IMG/VR virus record: IMGVR_UViG_3300033148_007370
Coordinates: 1-37,402 of that record
Source of the DNA: a virus
Length of the DNA: 37,402 nucleotides
Strand: one strand, 5' to 3'
In this document: in pieces, positions 24,578 to 31,500 of the stretch
Numbering within the stretch: position 1 is the stretch's first letter
Layout of the letters: each line of letters opens with the position of its first letter
Notes under the pieces: generated by a model
Databases searched by the model: none
What the model saw: the letters and a program-made list of their open reading frames with translations, nothing else
What the model was told of the DNA's origin: nothing
Program-made: the position numbers and the translations under genes

Positions 24578-25608
24578 TGGCTAATATAGTTGTAATTGAT
24601 ACGCTTGCTGATGCGGGTGGTGTGGGAGTGCTAGATTGTGATGGGATTGATGATCAGGTTAGTTTTGGAATTATAGCTGATTTAGAGTCGTGTAGTTGGG
24701 AGGGTGTGATTGCTGGAGGGGTTAATACAGGGTATATATTAGGAGTTAATCTAGGGGCCAGATTTGAAGTGAACGGTGCAAACATAACATTCTTGGGGAG
24801 CATAGATGGTACAACTTGGGATTCGTCATTTTCTTTTAGTTCCCCTCTTATACCCGATGGGTACAACTCTGTCAGCGTTACAAATGACGGTGTTAATGTT
24901 ACCGTAAACATTAATGGCAATACTCATGTAGCTCCGTATTTAGGGTTTTGGGCTTGTCCCGAATCTTTCAATGTAGCAAGGAGAGAGGCAAGAAGCGACA
25001 GACTTGAATGTATAATGTACAGTCTTGTCATAAATAGCTGTGATTACCACATTAGTAGTTCATTTGGTGACACATCATTAACCTCTAGCGGTTGTAATAG
25101 CGGAACGATAAGCGGTGCAACATGGAACAAAGTAATAAACGGTCAACCAGTAGATGAAGTATTCGCAAGTCAAGCAGTCTACAAGGGCACTTGGGGAGCT
25201 AGCCCGATACCTCCTCAGATAGTTTATGATACAGTTGGAACTTTGCCTCCAACTGGGGATGCATCTTGGGATGGTGAGGATGTTACGGTGGTCGATGTTA
25301 GCAAAAAAAGTATATTATATTTATTAAAATTTTTATTAGGAGAAGCTATTATGTTAGATGTAAATGGTTCAATTCGCGGTGAAACTCTTCCTGCTAGTGG
25401 AAAACACACCCTTCCTACCGATGTAGGATATTTTAAGTATCTAAAAGCGTTAAGTGCCGGTACTATTGTGGCAAGATTACGAGACAATAAGCATTTTTCT
25501 ACAATAAATGTTTTATCTGATGGGGCTTGGTACCCCACTGCACCTATTTTTGAAATTGATATGACCGCATCAACTGTAAATTTTGATGATGTTGAAATAG
25601 GATACTAA
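24577..25608 (+). CDS. Lectin-like (LamG-type) tail/adhesin protein, 343 aa
   Basis: The N-terminal ~160 residues look like a concanavalin/LamG-type jelly roll (GIDDQVSFGIIADLESCSWE, IPDGYNSVSVTNDGVNVTVN). A linker and a second beta-rich domain with RGETLPASGKHTLPTD follow. It probably binds host or glycan surfaces. The frame stops at TAA 25606-25608 but continues open for 43 codons to TAG 25740. The stop could be a true end, a recent nonsense change, or a site of programmed read-through. Confidence 0.65.
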   Translation: MANIVVIDTLADAGGVGVLDCDGIDDQVSFGIIADLESCSWEGVIAGGVNTGYILGVNLGARFEVNGANITFLGSIDGTTWDSSFSFSSPLIPDGYNSVSVTNDGVNVTVNINGNTHVAPYLGFWACPESFNVARREARSDRLECIMYSLVINSCDYHISSSFGDTSLTSSGCNSGTISGATWNKVINGQPVDEVFASQAVYKGTWGASPIPPQIVYDTVGTLPPTGDASWDGEDVTVVDVSKKSILYLLKFLLGEAIMLDVNGSIRGETLPASGKHTLPTDVGYFKYLKALSAGTIVARLRDNKHFSTINVLSDGAWYPTAPIFEIDMTASTVNFDDVEIGY

Positions 25609-25740
25609 TTTTATATTAATAAAGATGGCTCTTACTCGTTTCACGGTGATCTAATACCAAATTTTTCAGATTGGTTTAGAGATAGGTCTGGTGAGTTTAA
25701 GGAAGATACTTCTATTTTTGTTAGTGGAATGTTAGGTTAG
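25609..25740 (+). other. In-frame extension past the lectin-like gene stop
   Basis: After TAA 25606-25608 the same frame stays open, coding FYINKDGSYSFHGDLIPNFS and then DWFRDRSGEFKEDTSIFVSG to a TAG. The residues look like normal protein rather than random translation. A CAA to TAA change would explain the break. It has no start codon or ribosome site of its own. Confidence 0.5.
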
Positions 25741-25945
25741 TGAGTTACATTTATTACTCTTTTAATAAAAATTGCAACAAAGAAACAAAAAAAGAACTAT
25801 ATTAAAATTGTCGGTGGGTGGTATTCGATCCCTTTAGACACCTAAAAACTTGTATATTATACTCAATAATTTGAGAGATAGGTTAATTCCTGTTTTTACT
25901 TAAGTTTTACAGGTCTGAACGATCGAACTATTTTCTCAATTGAGG
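25741..25945 (+). other. Non-coding interval with possible short transcript
   Basis: No gene is visible. TATATT at 25798-25803 with TTGCAA at 25772-25777 (20-nt spacing, too long for a good promoter) resembles the boxes found at 28216 and 4905. Small hairpins occur: CTCAA/TTGAG near 25860-25876 and CCTGT/ACAGG around 25889-25913. The stretch ends at a clear terminator. A leader or small RNA is possible; a tRNA was not found. Confidence 0.35.
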
Positions 25946-25978
25946 GCTCTCGACATTTTGGTGTTGAGGGCTTTTTTT
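25946..25978 (+). terminator. Rho-independent terminator
   Basis: GCTCTCGACA pairs with TGTTGAGGGC (two G-U pairs) around TTTTGG and is followed by seven T. It precedes the small membrane gene at 25994 and separates the late region from the replication-side genes. Confidence 0.75.
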
Positions 25979-25993
25979 AGTTTCGGAGAAAAA

Positions 25994-26134
25994 ATGATAA
26001 ATAAACAACAAATACTACCTACTGTTTTAATCGTAATAGATCTTTTTGCTGCTGCTGGTTATATCGGGCATGACACAAGAAAAGTTATTTATTGGGTTGC
26101 TGCTGCTGTTTTAACATGCTCGGTAACTTACTAA
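25994..26134 (+). CDS. Small membrane protein, 46 aa
   Basis: Starts at ATG 25994 with GGAG eight bases upstream, directly after the terminator. The product has two hydrophobic helices (LPTVLIVIDLFAAAGYIG and VIYWVAAAVLTCSVTY) joined by HDTRK, a hairpin-like topology. Such tiny two-helix proteins recur in phage genomes with no known function; a holin-like role is possible. Its end overlaps the next frame. Confidence 0.6.
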   Translation: MINKQQILPTVLIVIDLFAAAGYIGHDTRKVIYWVAAAVLTCSVTY

Positions 26135-26319
26135 AAATGTTTCCTCAAAAAGTTAAAGCTTTATTCAATGCAACAATAAGAGGTAAGCATCTTCTTAAAA
26201 CAATTGAGAGGAACACAGGACAATGTCAGAAAAATGCTTTGATGGAATATGTTGATCAGCTTCATACTTTTCACGGTGGATATCGTGCTGCTGAGAAAAT
26301 TTTTAAACGTGGCGTGTAA
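26116..26319 (+). CDS. Small basic hypothetical protein
   Basis: ATG 26116 overlaps the preceding gene; ATG 26137 is an alternative. Neither has a clear Shine-Dalgarno, so the start is uncertain. The product from 26116 is 67 residues, basic and helical (PQKVKALFNATIRGKHLLK). No family is recognised. Its position among small genes before the replication initiator suggests an early gene. Confidence 0.5.
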   Translation: MLGNLLKMFPQKVKALFNATIRGKHLLKTIERNTGQCQKNALMEYVDQLHTFHGGYRAAEKIFKRGV

Positions 26320-26334
26320 AAAGGATAAATTATT

Positions 26335-26598
26335 ATGTTAGATGAATTAGAAACAATGGATGAATTAAAAGCTCTACATGAGATAGCTTGTAATACTAAT
26401 AGCTACCTTTATCAGTTTAGGAAAAAGATTGGAGTTATTAAAAACTCAGTTCACTCTATCTTAAAAAAATACAGAACTGATAATAAAATTCTAATAAGTG
26501 CAATAGAGAAATGTCTTGATGAGAACGGCCATCTTGCAGATGGTGATGTTTGTACTTTGATCGATCTTAAGATAGCTTTGAGGAAAGTAAAAGAATAA
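26335..26598 (+). CDS. Helical hypothetical protein, 87 aa
   Basis: ATG 26335 follows AAAAAGGATAAATT. The product is nearly all helical, with an acidic N-terminus (LDELETMDELKALHEI) and a Lys-rich centre. No motif identifies its role. It lies in the same direction and close spacing as the replication genes, so it is probably an early gene. Confidence 0.55.
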   Translation: MLDELETMDELKALHEIACNTNSYLYQFRKKIGVIKNSVHSILKKYRTDNKILISAIEKCLDENGHLADGDVCTLIDLKIALRKVKE

Positions 26599-26618
26599 CT
26601 TAAAACAAGGGTTGTTAA

Positions 26619-26945
26619 ATGAGAATATTATATGTCGGTGGAGATCCATCACTTAAACTACTGCAGTTTGCAGTTGATAGCGATATGGAAATAGTTTGGC
26701 CTCATCAATGCCAGATTGAGAAACAGCCACTTCCACAAGAAACATATTTATTACACCAATCTCTTGTTGGTTTTGATGATTCATTAATGAGCTTAAGACA
26801 TATTTCAACAACAACTGCTGTATATTTCCCAAGGGAAGACAAAAGAAATAAAACTAAAAAATTAAACAAAGGTCATAAACATGAACACAAACGCCGTAAA
26901 ATTCTCAAACCTCCTGCAAGATATTCCCGTAAAAAAAGGGATTAA
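26619..26945 (+). CDS. Hypothetical protein with basic tail, 108 aa
   Basis: ATG 26619 follows AAGGG. The first half is globular (RILYVGGDPSLKLLQFAV) and the last ~35 residues are strongly basic (KGHKHEHKRRKILK), suggesting nucleic-acid contact. The 3' end overlaps the replication gene by 65 bases in another frame. The basic tail lies in the overlap, so it may partly reflect dual coding. Confidence 0.5.
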   Translation: MRILYVGGDPSLKLLQFAVDSDMEIVWPHQCQIEKQPLPQETYLLHQSLVGFDDSLMSLRHISTTTAVYFPREDKRNKTKKLNKGHKHEHKRRKILKPPARYSRKKRD

Positions 26946-27810
26946 GAAATCAACTGTTAAGCAATTACTCTGTTATATGGCATCCTACACCGATATGAAT
27001 AGTAGCGAGTTCTATTTAGCCCGTAAAAAGATAATGGCAGAAACTGGATTGAGTAAAGAGGTTGTTATTGCTACACGCAACTGGATTTTCCAAATTGGGT
27101 TAATAAGAGCTACAAATAGAAGCGTTAACGGGAGTAAGGTGTATAAATTCACTTCTGAGATTAAAATGTCAACTGAAGCCGCTCTTTTGACCGCTCAACA
27201 TACTGTGGGTTATAAATCACCTCTCAAGAATATCAAAAGGCTTAAAACTCCTCAGCCAGAACAGCAAATATTGCTTTCCGAAAACTCGGACACCTTACTG
27301 TCCGAAAACTCGGACACCTTACTGTCCGAAAACTCGGACACTAAAGAAGAACCTAAGATTAAAAAGAAAACCTCCTGTGAAAATGAGGCTCTAAAATCAT
27401 CTCCTATCTTACAGAAAGAGGCAGCTTCTTTTGAGGGGGAGGAGGGTTTTCTTTTTCTTCGTAAAATATTAAAAAGAAGCAATCAAATTGATAAAATGAA
27501 AATGCTATCAAAAAAACATTCTCTTTACTCGCTAAAGTGTCACCACCAAAAAATCCTAAATGAGATTGAAAGCGGTGGAGCTGTGAAGAGCATTGGTGTA
27601 TTTCTGTCTCGTTTAGATATCGAGGATGAGTGGCGTGGAAAATTTCCAATGGCGATTAAGAGCGGTGGGGGTAAGACTCAAGCATCACAAACTTACATAA
27701 ACCTAATATCTGAGGTTAAGGGGATAAAAGAGAACTCAGCGGCTCCTAAAGAGGAAAATGTATATTCAAATCTTGGAGCTAATTTTAGGGAGATGCTGGC
27801 AGCGCAGTAG
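26881..27810 (+). CDS. Replication initiator-like protein (O/DnaD-like), 309 aa
   Basis: The N-terminal ~105 residues look like a winged-helix initiator domain (STVKQLLCYMASYTDMNSSE, then RKKIMAETGLSKEVV and RNWIFQIGLIRAT), the pattern of phage O-type proteins. A low-complexity linker with three LSENSDT repeats lies at residues ~133-154, encoded by iterons. The C-terminal part is basic and helical, ending in a linker. AAAGG precedes the ATG. It probably binds its own internal repeats to open the origin, as in lambdoid phages; this is inference. Confidence 0.7.
   Translation: MNTNAVKFSNLLQDIPVKKGIKKSTVKQLLCYMASYTDMNSSEFYLARKKIMAETGLSKEVVIATRNWIFQIGLIRATNRSVNGSKVYKFTSEIKMSTEAALLTAQHTVGYKSPLKNIKRLKTPQPEQQILLSENSDTLLSENSDTLLSENSDTKEEPKIKKKTSCENEALKSSPILQKEAASFEGEEGFLFLRKILKRSNQIDKMKMLSKKHSLYSLKCHHQKILNEIESGGAVKSIGVFLSRLDIEDEWRGKFPMAIKSGGGKTQASQTYINLISEVKGIKENSAAPKEENVYSNLGANFREMLAAQ
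27277..27342 (+). repeat. Three iterons, candidate replication origin
   Basis: A 24-bp unit repeats from 27277, 27301 and (partial) 27325. Each holds TCCGAAAACTCGGA, a 5-bp palindrome around AAAC, extended to GTCCGA/TCGGAC in copies 2 and 3. A run of A-rich sequence follows (27341-27375). Iterons inside the initiator gene are the classic origin layout of lambdoid phages. Confidence 0.65.
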
Positions 27811-27814
27811 TTTT

Positions 27815-28198
27815 ATGGAAAAGAAAGAGTTTGTAGAAATTTACAGAAGATTTTTAAGAGATGTTGCAAAAATAACTCCTGTGAATGATGCAGGCGAAAA
27901 TCGAATATTCTTTTTGTACAAAGAACGACCTCTGAGTGAAATTAAAAAGGCTCTTACTGGTTTTTTCTATAAAATTAATGATAATAAATATCCTTCTGGA
28001 GTTGAGCCGTTGGCTGTTGATTGGGAAAACATGTTTCTCTATCTAAATTTGGATCATAAATATAAAACTGGAGTTCGTCTTATTCCTCAAACTGAAGATG
28101 TGAGAAGAGGTATAGGAGAGCAAGCTAAAAGAATGCGAATACTGTTGAGTGGCGTTAATGGGGACGACATAAGCGGATTGATTAAAAAAATAAAATAA
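27815..28198 (+). CDS. Hypothetical protein after the replication gene, 127 aa
   Basis: ATG 27815 lies four bases past the preceding stop; the frame is open upstream but the overlap makes this start likely. The product is basic and helical, with EFVEIYRRFLRDVAKITPVN near the N-terminus and DVRRGIGEQAKRMRILLSG near the C-terminus. Position suggests a replication partner such as a helicase loader, but no ATP-binding motif is seen. Confidence 0.6.
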   Translation: MEKKEFVEIYRRFLRDVAKITPVNDAGENRIFFLYKERPLSEIKKALTGFFYKINDNKYPSGVEPLAVDWENMFLYLNLDHKYKTGVRLIPQTEDVRRGIGEQAKRMRILLSGVNGDDISGLIKKIK

Positions 28199-28215
28199 AA
28201 TAGTAAATAAAATAT

Positions 28216-28244
28216 TTGCTTTTATGAAGAAGAAGAGTTATATT
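28216..28244 (+). promoter_or_regulatory. Sigma70-type promoter before structured RNA
   Basis: TTGCTT (28216-28221), a 17-nt spacer, then TATATT (28239-28244). The boxes are nearly the same as those at 4905-4877. The predicted start near 28251 leads into the multi-helix element and terminator at 28303-28397. Confidence 0.65.
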
Positions 28245-28250
28245 AATATT

Positions 28251-28397
28251 GCAAGTGGATAGTTACCGTTTGTTTTTTGAAATTGGTCATACAAAAATTC
28301 TCAAGCCCCTTTTGGTTATGAAGAATGCACACACGATTATGACCCGTGTAGGTGGTAACCCACCAATAGCATTCTATTAAACTTAAGGGGCTTTTTT
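28251..28397 (+). ncRNA. Candidate structured non-coding RNA with terminator
   Basis: No ORF of note lies here. Nested helices are seen. P1: AAGCCCCTT (28303-28311) with AAGGGGCTT (28385-28393). P2: AGAATGC (28322-28328) with GCATTCT (28369-28375). P3: ACACG (28331-28335) with CGTGT (28345-28349). P4: GGTGG (28351-28355) with CCACC (28360-28364). P3 and P4 sit side by side inside P2. P1 is followed by TTTTTTC and would act as the terminator. It could be a small RNA or a 5' regulatory element of the gene at 28417. Confidence 0.6.
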
Positions 28398-28416
28398 CGT
28401 TTAAGGTGGTAAAATT

Positions 28417-28959
28417 ATGTCAGGTAATTACAAGTTTTTACAGGATAGACTAGAAGAAGGTTCGGGGTTCATTGAAAAGTTTACAATGCTTGCTCTTGAA
28501 GAAGTAAGGTGCTTTCAAAGTGATTCAGTTTCTGAGTTTATGGAAGAGTTTTTTGATCGTACACCAAAACAGCTTTGTGATATTTTAAATTTTAAAAAAG
28601 AAAAAGAGGTTTATGCGAGAATTGAAGGGTGCTACGTAGATTGTGGCAAGAGAGAAGGCCATTCAGAACTTCTTGGGTTTATTATTAGAGCTGCTGGTAT
28701 GGATGGTTTTTTGGCTGAAATTAGAACCCCTCGCAGACAAAATTTTAGATTTAAAGATGATGGTACTTACAGCTCTTGTGAATTATTAACTGGATGGCAG
28801 CAAATTGATTGGATTTATGCAGAAACATATTCTGAATTAGTAGAAAAAACAATCATCACCACCAATAAAAACGTTGAAGATATGAGAACCAAAGAGTTTG
28901 AAGAGCTGTTTGGTGGGTTGAGAGTAAAATCAGATAAAGAATCTAGCCATGACTCCTAA
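28417..28959 (+). CDS. Hypothetical protein, 180 aa
   Basis: ATG 28417 follows AAGGTGG. The product is mixed helical and beta with several Trp and Cys, including CYVDCGKREGHSELLGFIIR and TGWQQIDWIYAETYSELV. No known motif is seen. It directly follows the structured RNA and overlaps the next gene by 11 bases, so the pair is coupled. It precedes the first attC-like site, so it is probably native phage cargo rather than a cassette. Confidence 0.6.
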   Translation: MSGNYKFLQDRLEEGSGFIEKFTMLALEEVRCFQSDSVSEFMEEFFDRTPKQLCDILNFKKEKEVYARIEGCYVDCGKREGHSELLGFIIRAAGMDGFLAEIRTPRRQNFRFKDDGTYSSCELLTGWQQIDWIYAETYSELVEKTIITTNKNVEDMRTKEFEELFGGLRVKSDKESSHDS

Positions 28960-29488
28960 GCAATACTTCCACGGAATAGATCAAATAACAAAGAAAGTTG
29001 GTGGCATATGCTACTCACTTTCTGATATTACATCTAAAGAGCTCATAGCTGAGTTTGACGCTCTTAATTTAGAGTTTGTTCGTTCTCATACTAGTTTCGT
29101 TATTGGGGATAGAGTCCAATATGATTGGTGTTATCCTGCTGGAACAACTAAAGCTATTGGAAAATTTGTTGTTCTTAGTGTTCAGATAATTCTTTTCAAA
29201 GATATTCTTAAAATTGTAGCTCAAGGTAAATACATAAACTTAAGGAAAAAAACTGGTAAAGTTGCCAGTGTAAAAGAAATTAAATTTGATGTATCTGAGA
29301 TCTATAAACCAAGATCTATTAAATATTTCCAAAGCAGTGTTAACTTGATAAACACAATTGAAGATGATGGTGATTGTCCTGCTGAAAAGTGCAATAAATG
29401 CTCTCATAAAGATCCGATGAATGATAATTATGGGATGTCGGTCATGTGTGGTATTGTTGGGCGTAAATTTTTAGAAAAAACTGTTTAA
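28949..29488 (+). CDS. Hypothetical protein with C-terminal Cys cluster, 179 aa
   Basis: Overlaps the preceding gene by 11 bases. The C-terminal third contains CPAEKCNKCSHKD followed by MCGIVG, four Cys that may bind metal. The remainder is mixed alpha/beta (YDWCYPAGTTKAIGKFVVLS). No family is recognised; it may be a small nucleic-acid-binding protein. It lies two bases before the next small membrane gene. Confidence 0.6.
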   Translation: MTPKQYFHGIDQITKKVGGICYSLSDITSKELIAEFDALNLEFVRSHTSFVIGDRVQYDWCYPAGTTKAIGKFVVLSVQIILFKDILKIVAQGKYINLRKKTGKVASVKEIKFDVSEIYKPRSIKYFQSSVNLINTIEDDGDCPAEKCNKCSHKDPMNDNYGMSVMCGIVGRKFLEKTV

Positions 29489-29489
29489 A

Positions 29490-29642
29490 ATGGATTGGGT
29501 ATCATTAATTATTCTTGGTGCGATTGGATTAGCTGCAATATCTGTAATGTTAATAATTGCTAAAGATGATAAAAAAATTGAAGATGAAAAGTTATATCAT
29601 GAAATTTTAGAAAAACATTACGGAGAAATTAATAATTATTAG
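29490..29642 (+). CDS. Small membrane protein, 50 aa
   Basis: ATG 29490 lies one base past the preceding stop region and the TAG abuts the first plus-strand attC-like site. The N-terminal half is a membrane helix (WVSLIILGAIGLAAISVMLI); the C-terminal half is charged. No family is recognised. It lacks an independent ribosome site and may depend on coupling. Its end at the attC 5' core could make it the last native gene before the array or a cassette gene. Confidence 0.55.
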   Translation: MDWVSLIILGAIGLAAISVMLIIAKDDKKIEDEKLYHEILEKHYGEINNY

Positions 29643-29691
29643 TAATGCCGAAATGGTGGGCGCGTAGCGTCATCACCAATTGATCGGTTAT
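29643..29691 (+). repeat. attC-like recombination site (variant 5' core)
   Basis: This 49-bp site reads TAATGCCGAAATGGTG at the 5' side, with TAAT where others have TAAC, and ends ATCACCAATTGATCGGTTAT. The inner arms (ATGGTG and CACCAAT) pair as in the site at 30410. The centre is a short GGCGCGTAGCGTC. The changed 5' core may mark the edge of the array. Confidence 0.7.
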
Positions 29692-29713
29692 AGCCTTTTC
29701 AGAAAGAACAATA

Positions 29714-30004
29714 ATGTCAGAATTAGATTTATATAAATTTATCCAAGATAAAAATGTAGAATACCATTGGTACAGAAACGAAAAAGATGAAAGTAAGAGG
29801 ACACCTTATCTTTTTGTAATGTTTGACGACCTAAAAGAGTTTACAAAACTGCTTGGTTTTATCTTTTTTGAAGAAGGGCACGAAACAATAATTAAACAAG
29901 ATTATGTATGTTTTGATGGTGACGAGATATGTGAGTACTTTGGATTGGAAACTAGCAAGGTTCTGCCCGATGTAGACGAAAGTGGAATTCGATTTAATCG
30001 CTAA
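29714..30004 (+). CDS. Cassette-type hypothetical protein, 96 aa
   Basis: A 22-nt leader with CAGAAAGAACAATA links the preceding attC to the ATG, and the TAA falls at the 5' core of the next attC, the classic cassette layout. The product is acidic and helical/beta (DLYKFIQDKNVEYHWYRNEK), with no known motif. Its leader is nearly identical to that of the gene at 30798. Function is unknown. Confidence 0.7.
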   Translation: MSELDLYKFIQDKNVEYHWYRNEKDESKRTPYLFVMFDDLKEFTKLLGFIFFEEGHETIIKQDYVCFDGDEICEYFGLETSKVLPDVDESGIRFNR

Positions 30005-30056
30005 TAACCCTTGCGTCGATTGCCGACGCAAGAGGTCAACCGAACGCCCTTGTTAT
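30004..30056 (+). repeat. attC-like recombination site
   Basis: 53 bp from ATAACCCTTGCGTCGATTG to CAACCGAACGCCCTTGTTAT. Outer and inner arms pair (TGCGTCGATTG against the complement of CAACCGAACGC) with an unpaired base in one arm. The centre is CCGACGCAAGAGGT. Confidence 0.75.
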
Positions 30057-30085
30057 GGCGTTCACAAACTTAAATAGGAGTACAA

Positions 30086-30382
30086 ATGTTAGAAAAAATG
30101 ATTGAGCTTAAAAATGAAAACCCAAATCACGAAGTCCATTTTCTAGTTGACAACGATTTGTTTGATATTGATTATTCTTGGACACACGGAATAATTAAAG
30201 ATGTTCAAATTGGAGTTTGGTTGAAATTAGAGAGTGGTACTATTTTGACAACGATTGACCAAATTGAAGAGTGGTTTGATGAGAACGATACAAAATATTC
30301 AGAGTATTACGATGATATTAAGCCAGAGCTTGAAGAAATGAAATCAAATGCAAAACCTGCAATATTGGTTACTATAAATTAA
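30086..30382 (+). CDS. Cassette-type hypothetical protein, 98 aa
   Basis: ATG 30086 lies 29 nt after the attC and behind AATAGGAGTACAA, a leader shared with cassettes at 2652 and 34341. The product is acidic (IEEWFDENDTKYSEYYDDIK) and appears to be a single small alpha/beta domain. A short GTGCA/TGCAC hairpin lies between its stop and the next attC, so the 27-nt gap is unusual. Function is unknown. Confidence 0.7.
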   Translation: MLEKMIELKNENPNHEVHFLVDNDLFDIDYSWTHGIIKDVQIGVWLKLESGTILTTIDQIEEWFDENDTKYSEYYDDIKPELEEMKSNAKPAILVTIN

Positions 30383-30409
30383 CAAAGTGCAATAAATGCA
30401 CATTCTTAT

Positions 30410-30467
30410 ATAACACCGCTATGGTGTGTTGTAGCGTAGCGGAAATCATCACCAATAGAAAGGTTAT
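30410..30467 (+). repeat. attC-like recombination site
   Basis: 58 bp from ATAACACCGCTATGGTGTG to ATCACCAATAGAAAGGTTAT. TATGGTG pairs with CACCAATA leaving one extra base, as in integron attC L boxes. The centre is TTGTAGCGTAGCGGAA. It serves as the intact reference for the deleted site at 3077. Confidence 0.8.
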
Positions 30468-30472
30468 GAAAA

Positions 30473-30715
30473 ATGTGGACAAGAATAAAAGCAGGTAATA
30501 TGTCAAAACTCCAAGTTGGAACTTACGTTTTGACTTTGGATTTTGAATCGCTGAAATTTAATGGTATTGACAGCCACGTATGCTTTGAAAACAAAGACAA
30601 AGAGCAGGCTTGGTGTTTACCAAAAGAAGAAGTGATAAGTATTAAAACAGTAGACTTTGAAAAATACTGCGACAAAGGCGATAGAATAGAAATTCCGTGG
30701 CCTAAAATATACTAA
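30473..30715 (+). CDS. Cassette-type hypothetical protein, 80 aa
   Basis: The frame starts five bases past the attC at ATG 30473, using AAAGG inside the attC as ribosome site; ATG 30500 after GCAGGTAAT is an alternative giving 71 residues. The stop lies at the next attC core. The product is beta-rich with SHVCFENKDKEQAWCLPKEE. No family is recognised. Use of part of attC as a ribosome site would be a notable arrangement. Confidence 0.65.
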   Translation: MWTRIKAGNMSKLQVGTYVLTLDFESLKFNGIDSHVCFENKDKEQAWCLPKEEVISIKTVDFEKYCDKGDRIEIPWPKIY

Positions 30716-30775
30716 TAACAGCCTACGTCGTGTGCGACGACGAAGGAGGAAGACATCACGAACGTGAACGGTTAT
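30715..30775 (+). repeat. attC-like recombination site
   Basis: 61 bp from ATAACAGCCTACGTCGTGTG to CATCACGAACGTGAACGGTTAT. ACGTCGTGTG pairs with the complement of CATCACGAACGT, with an extra base. The centre is CGACGACGAAGGAGGAAGA, close to the common GAGGAACGAGG motif. Confidence 0.8.
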
Positions 30776-30797
30776 AACCTTTTCAGAAAGAACAACA

Positions 30798-30992
30798 ATG
30801 GTTGATAGAAAATATGTTCAAGAACACTATGATGGAACTGGCGGAAATATGATTGACACCGCAAACCATATTTATGAATTAGGAGATGTTGCCTATGACA
30901 AAAGCGAAGATGAAACGCTATTTGTAATTTGGTTTGATTGGGGTGTTGCGGTGTTGAGTTCGGGCGGAATTGAATTTGTAGAGAGAAAGTAG
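30798..30992 (+). CDS. Cassette-type hypothetical protein, 64 aa
   Basis: The 22-nt leader (CAGAAAGAACAACA) matches that of 29714 at nearly every base. The product is acidic with YVQEHYDGTGGNMIDTANHI and a beta-rich Trp-containing end (TLFVIWFDWGVAVL). It ends five bases before the next gene with AGGAAG between them, so this unit carries two genes. Function is unknown. Confidence 0.65.
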   Translation: MVDRKYVQEHYDGTGGNMIDTANHIYELGDVAYDKSEDETLFVIWFDWGVAVLSSGGIEFVERK

Positions 30993-30997
30993 GAAGT

Positions 30998-31180
30998 ATG
31001 TATCTGTATATTTTAGAAGATGGAACAATCCTCAAAAACTTTTGTGAACCAACCGAAAGCGATATTGAGAGTTGTGATGAAGGTGTATTGTCAATTATAA
31101 AAATTGAAGATGGTTCATCGTTCCCGCAAGAATATCAAAATGGTGAATGGGTTGATATTGAGCAGTACTTTGAAGATTAA
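30998..31180 (+). CDS. Small acidic hypothetical protein, 60 aa
   Basis: ATG 30998 follows AGTAGGAAGT. The product is strongly acidic (EPTESDIESCDEGVLSIIKI) with no known motif. Only a half attC (GGTTATGAC) follows, suggesting that a once complete site was lost when two cassettes fused. Function is unknown. Confidence 0.6.
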   Translation: MYLYILEDGTILKNFCEPTESDIESCDEGVLSIIKIEDGSSFPQEYQNGEWVDIEQYFED

Positions 31181-31187
31181 GGTTATG
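31181..31187 (+). repeat. Residual attC 3' core
   Basis: GGTTATG directly follows the TAA of the 60-aa gene. It has the 3' core seen in every attC of the array but no 5' core or central motif within reach. The next gene starts four bases later. Confidence 0.4.
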
Positions 31188-31191
31188 ACTT

Positions 31192-31500
31192 ATGGAAGAG
31201 TCAATCGGATTAAAGATATTAAAATATCGTAGACTAAAAAGCATTGACCAAAAAACACTTGCTGAACAGTGTGGAATTTGTCAAGCTATGATTTCAAACT
31301 ACGAAAGAGGAAAACGAAAACCATCTTCAAAGAATTTGAGAAAGATTGCAAAAGTCCTTGGTGAAGAGGTTGCAGTGTTTAATGTTTATGAGAATTTATT
31401 AATATCTCAAATTATAGAAAATACTGAATCAATGTCTGATGAAGAGTTGAAAGAACTAAAAGAGTTTTCAGACTTCATCAATTGGAAAAGAACTAGGTAA
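31192..31500 (+). CDS. XRE-family (Cro/cI-type) regulator, 102 aa
   Basis: Residues ~8-62 form a canonical helix-turn-helix of the Xre/cI family: LKYRRLKSIDQKTLAEQCGI followed by QAMISNYERGKRKPSSKNLR. The C-terminal 40 residues are acidic and helical, perhaps for dimerisation. The stop lies inside the following attC, so it is a cassette gene. It could regulate phage genes or be an antitoxin-like cargo regulator; no toxin partner is recognised beside it. Confidence 0.8.
   Translation: MEESIGLKILKYRRLKSIDQKTLAEQCGICQAMISNYERGKRKPSSKNLRKIAKVLGEEVAVFNVYENLLISQIIENTESMSDEELKELKEFSDFINWKRTR

Noticed and set aside
25800-25870. tRNA-like TTCGATCC segment
   Set aside because: No matching acceptor, D or anticodon stems could be assembled around it.
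25939-25972. Direct repeat of TTGAGGGCT as an attachment core
   Set aside because: The second copy and the sequence between belong to the terminator hairpin, which explains the repeat.
27277-27342. Three palindromic repeats as a small CRISPR or operator cluster
   Set aside because: They are in-frame coding repeats within the initiator gene with 24-bp period and no variable spacers; an origin is more plausible.
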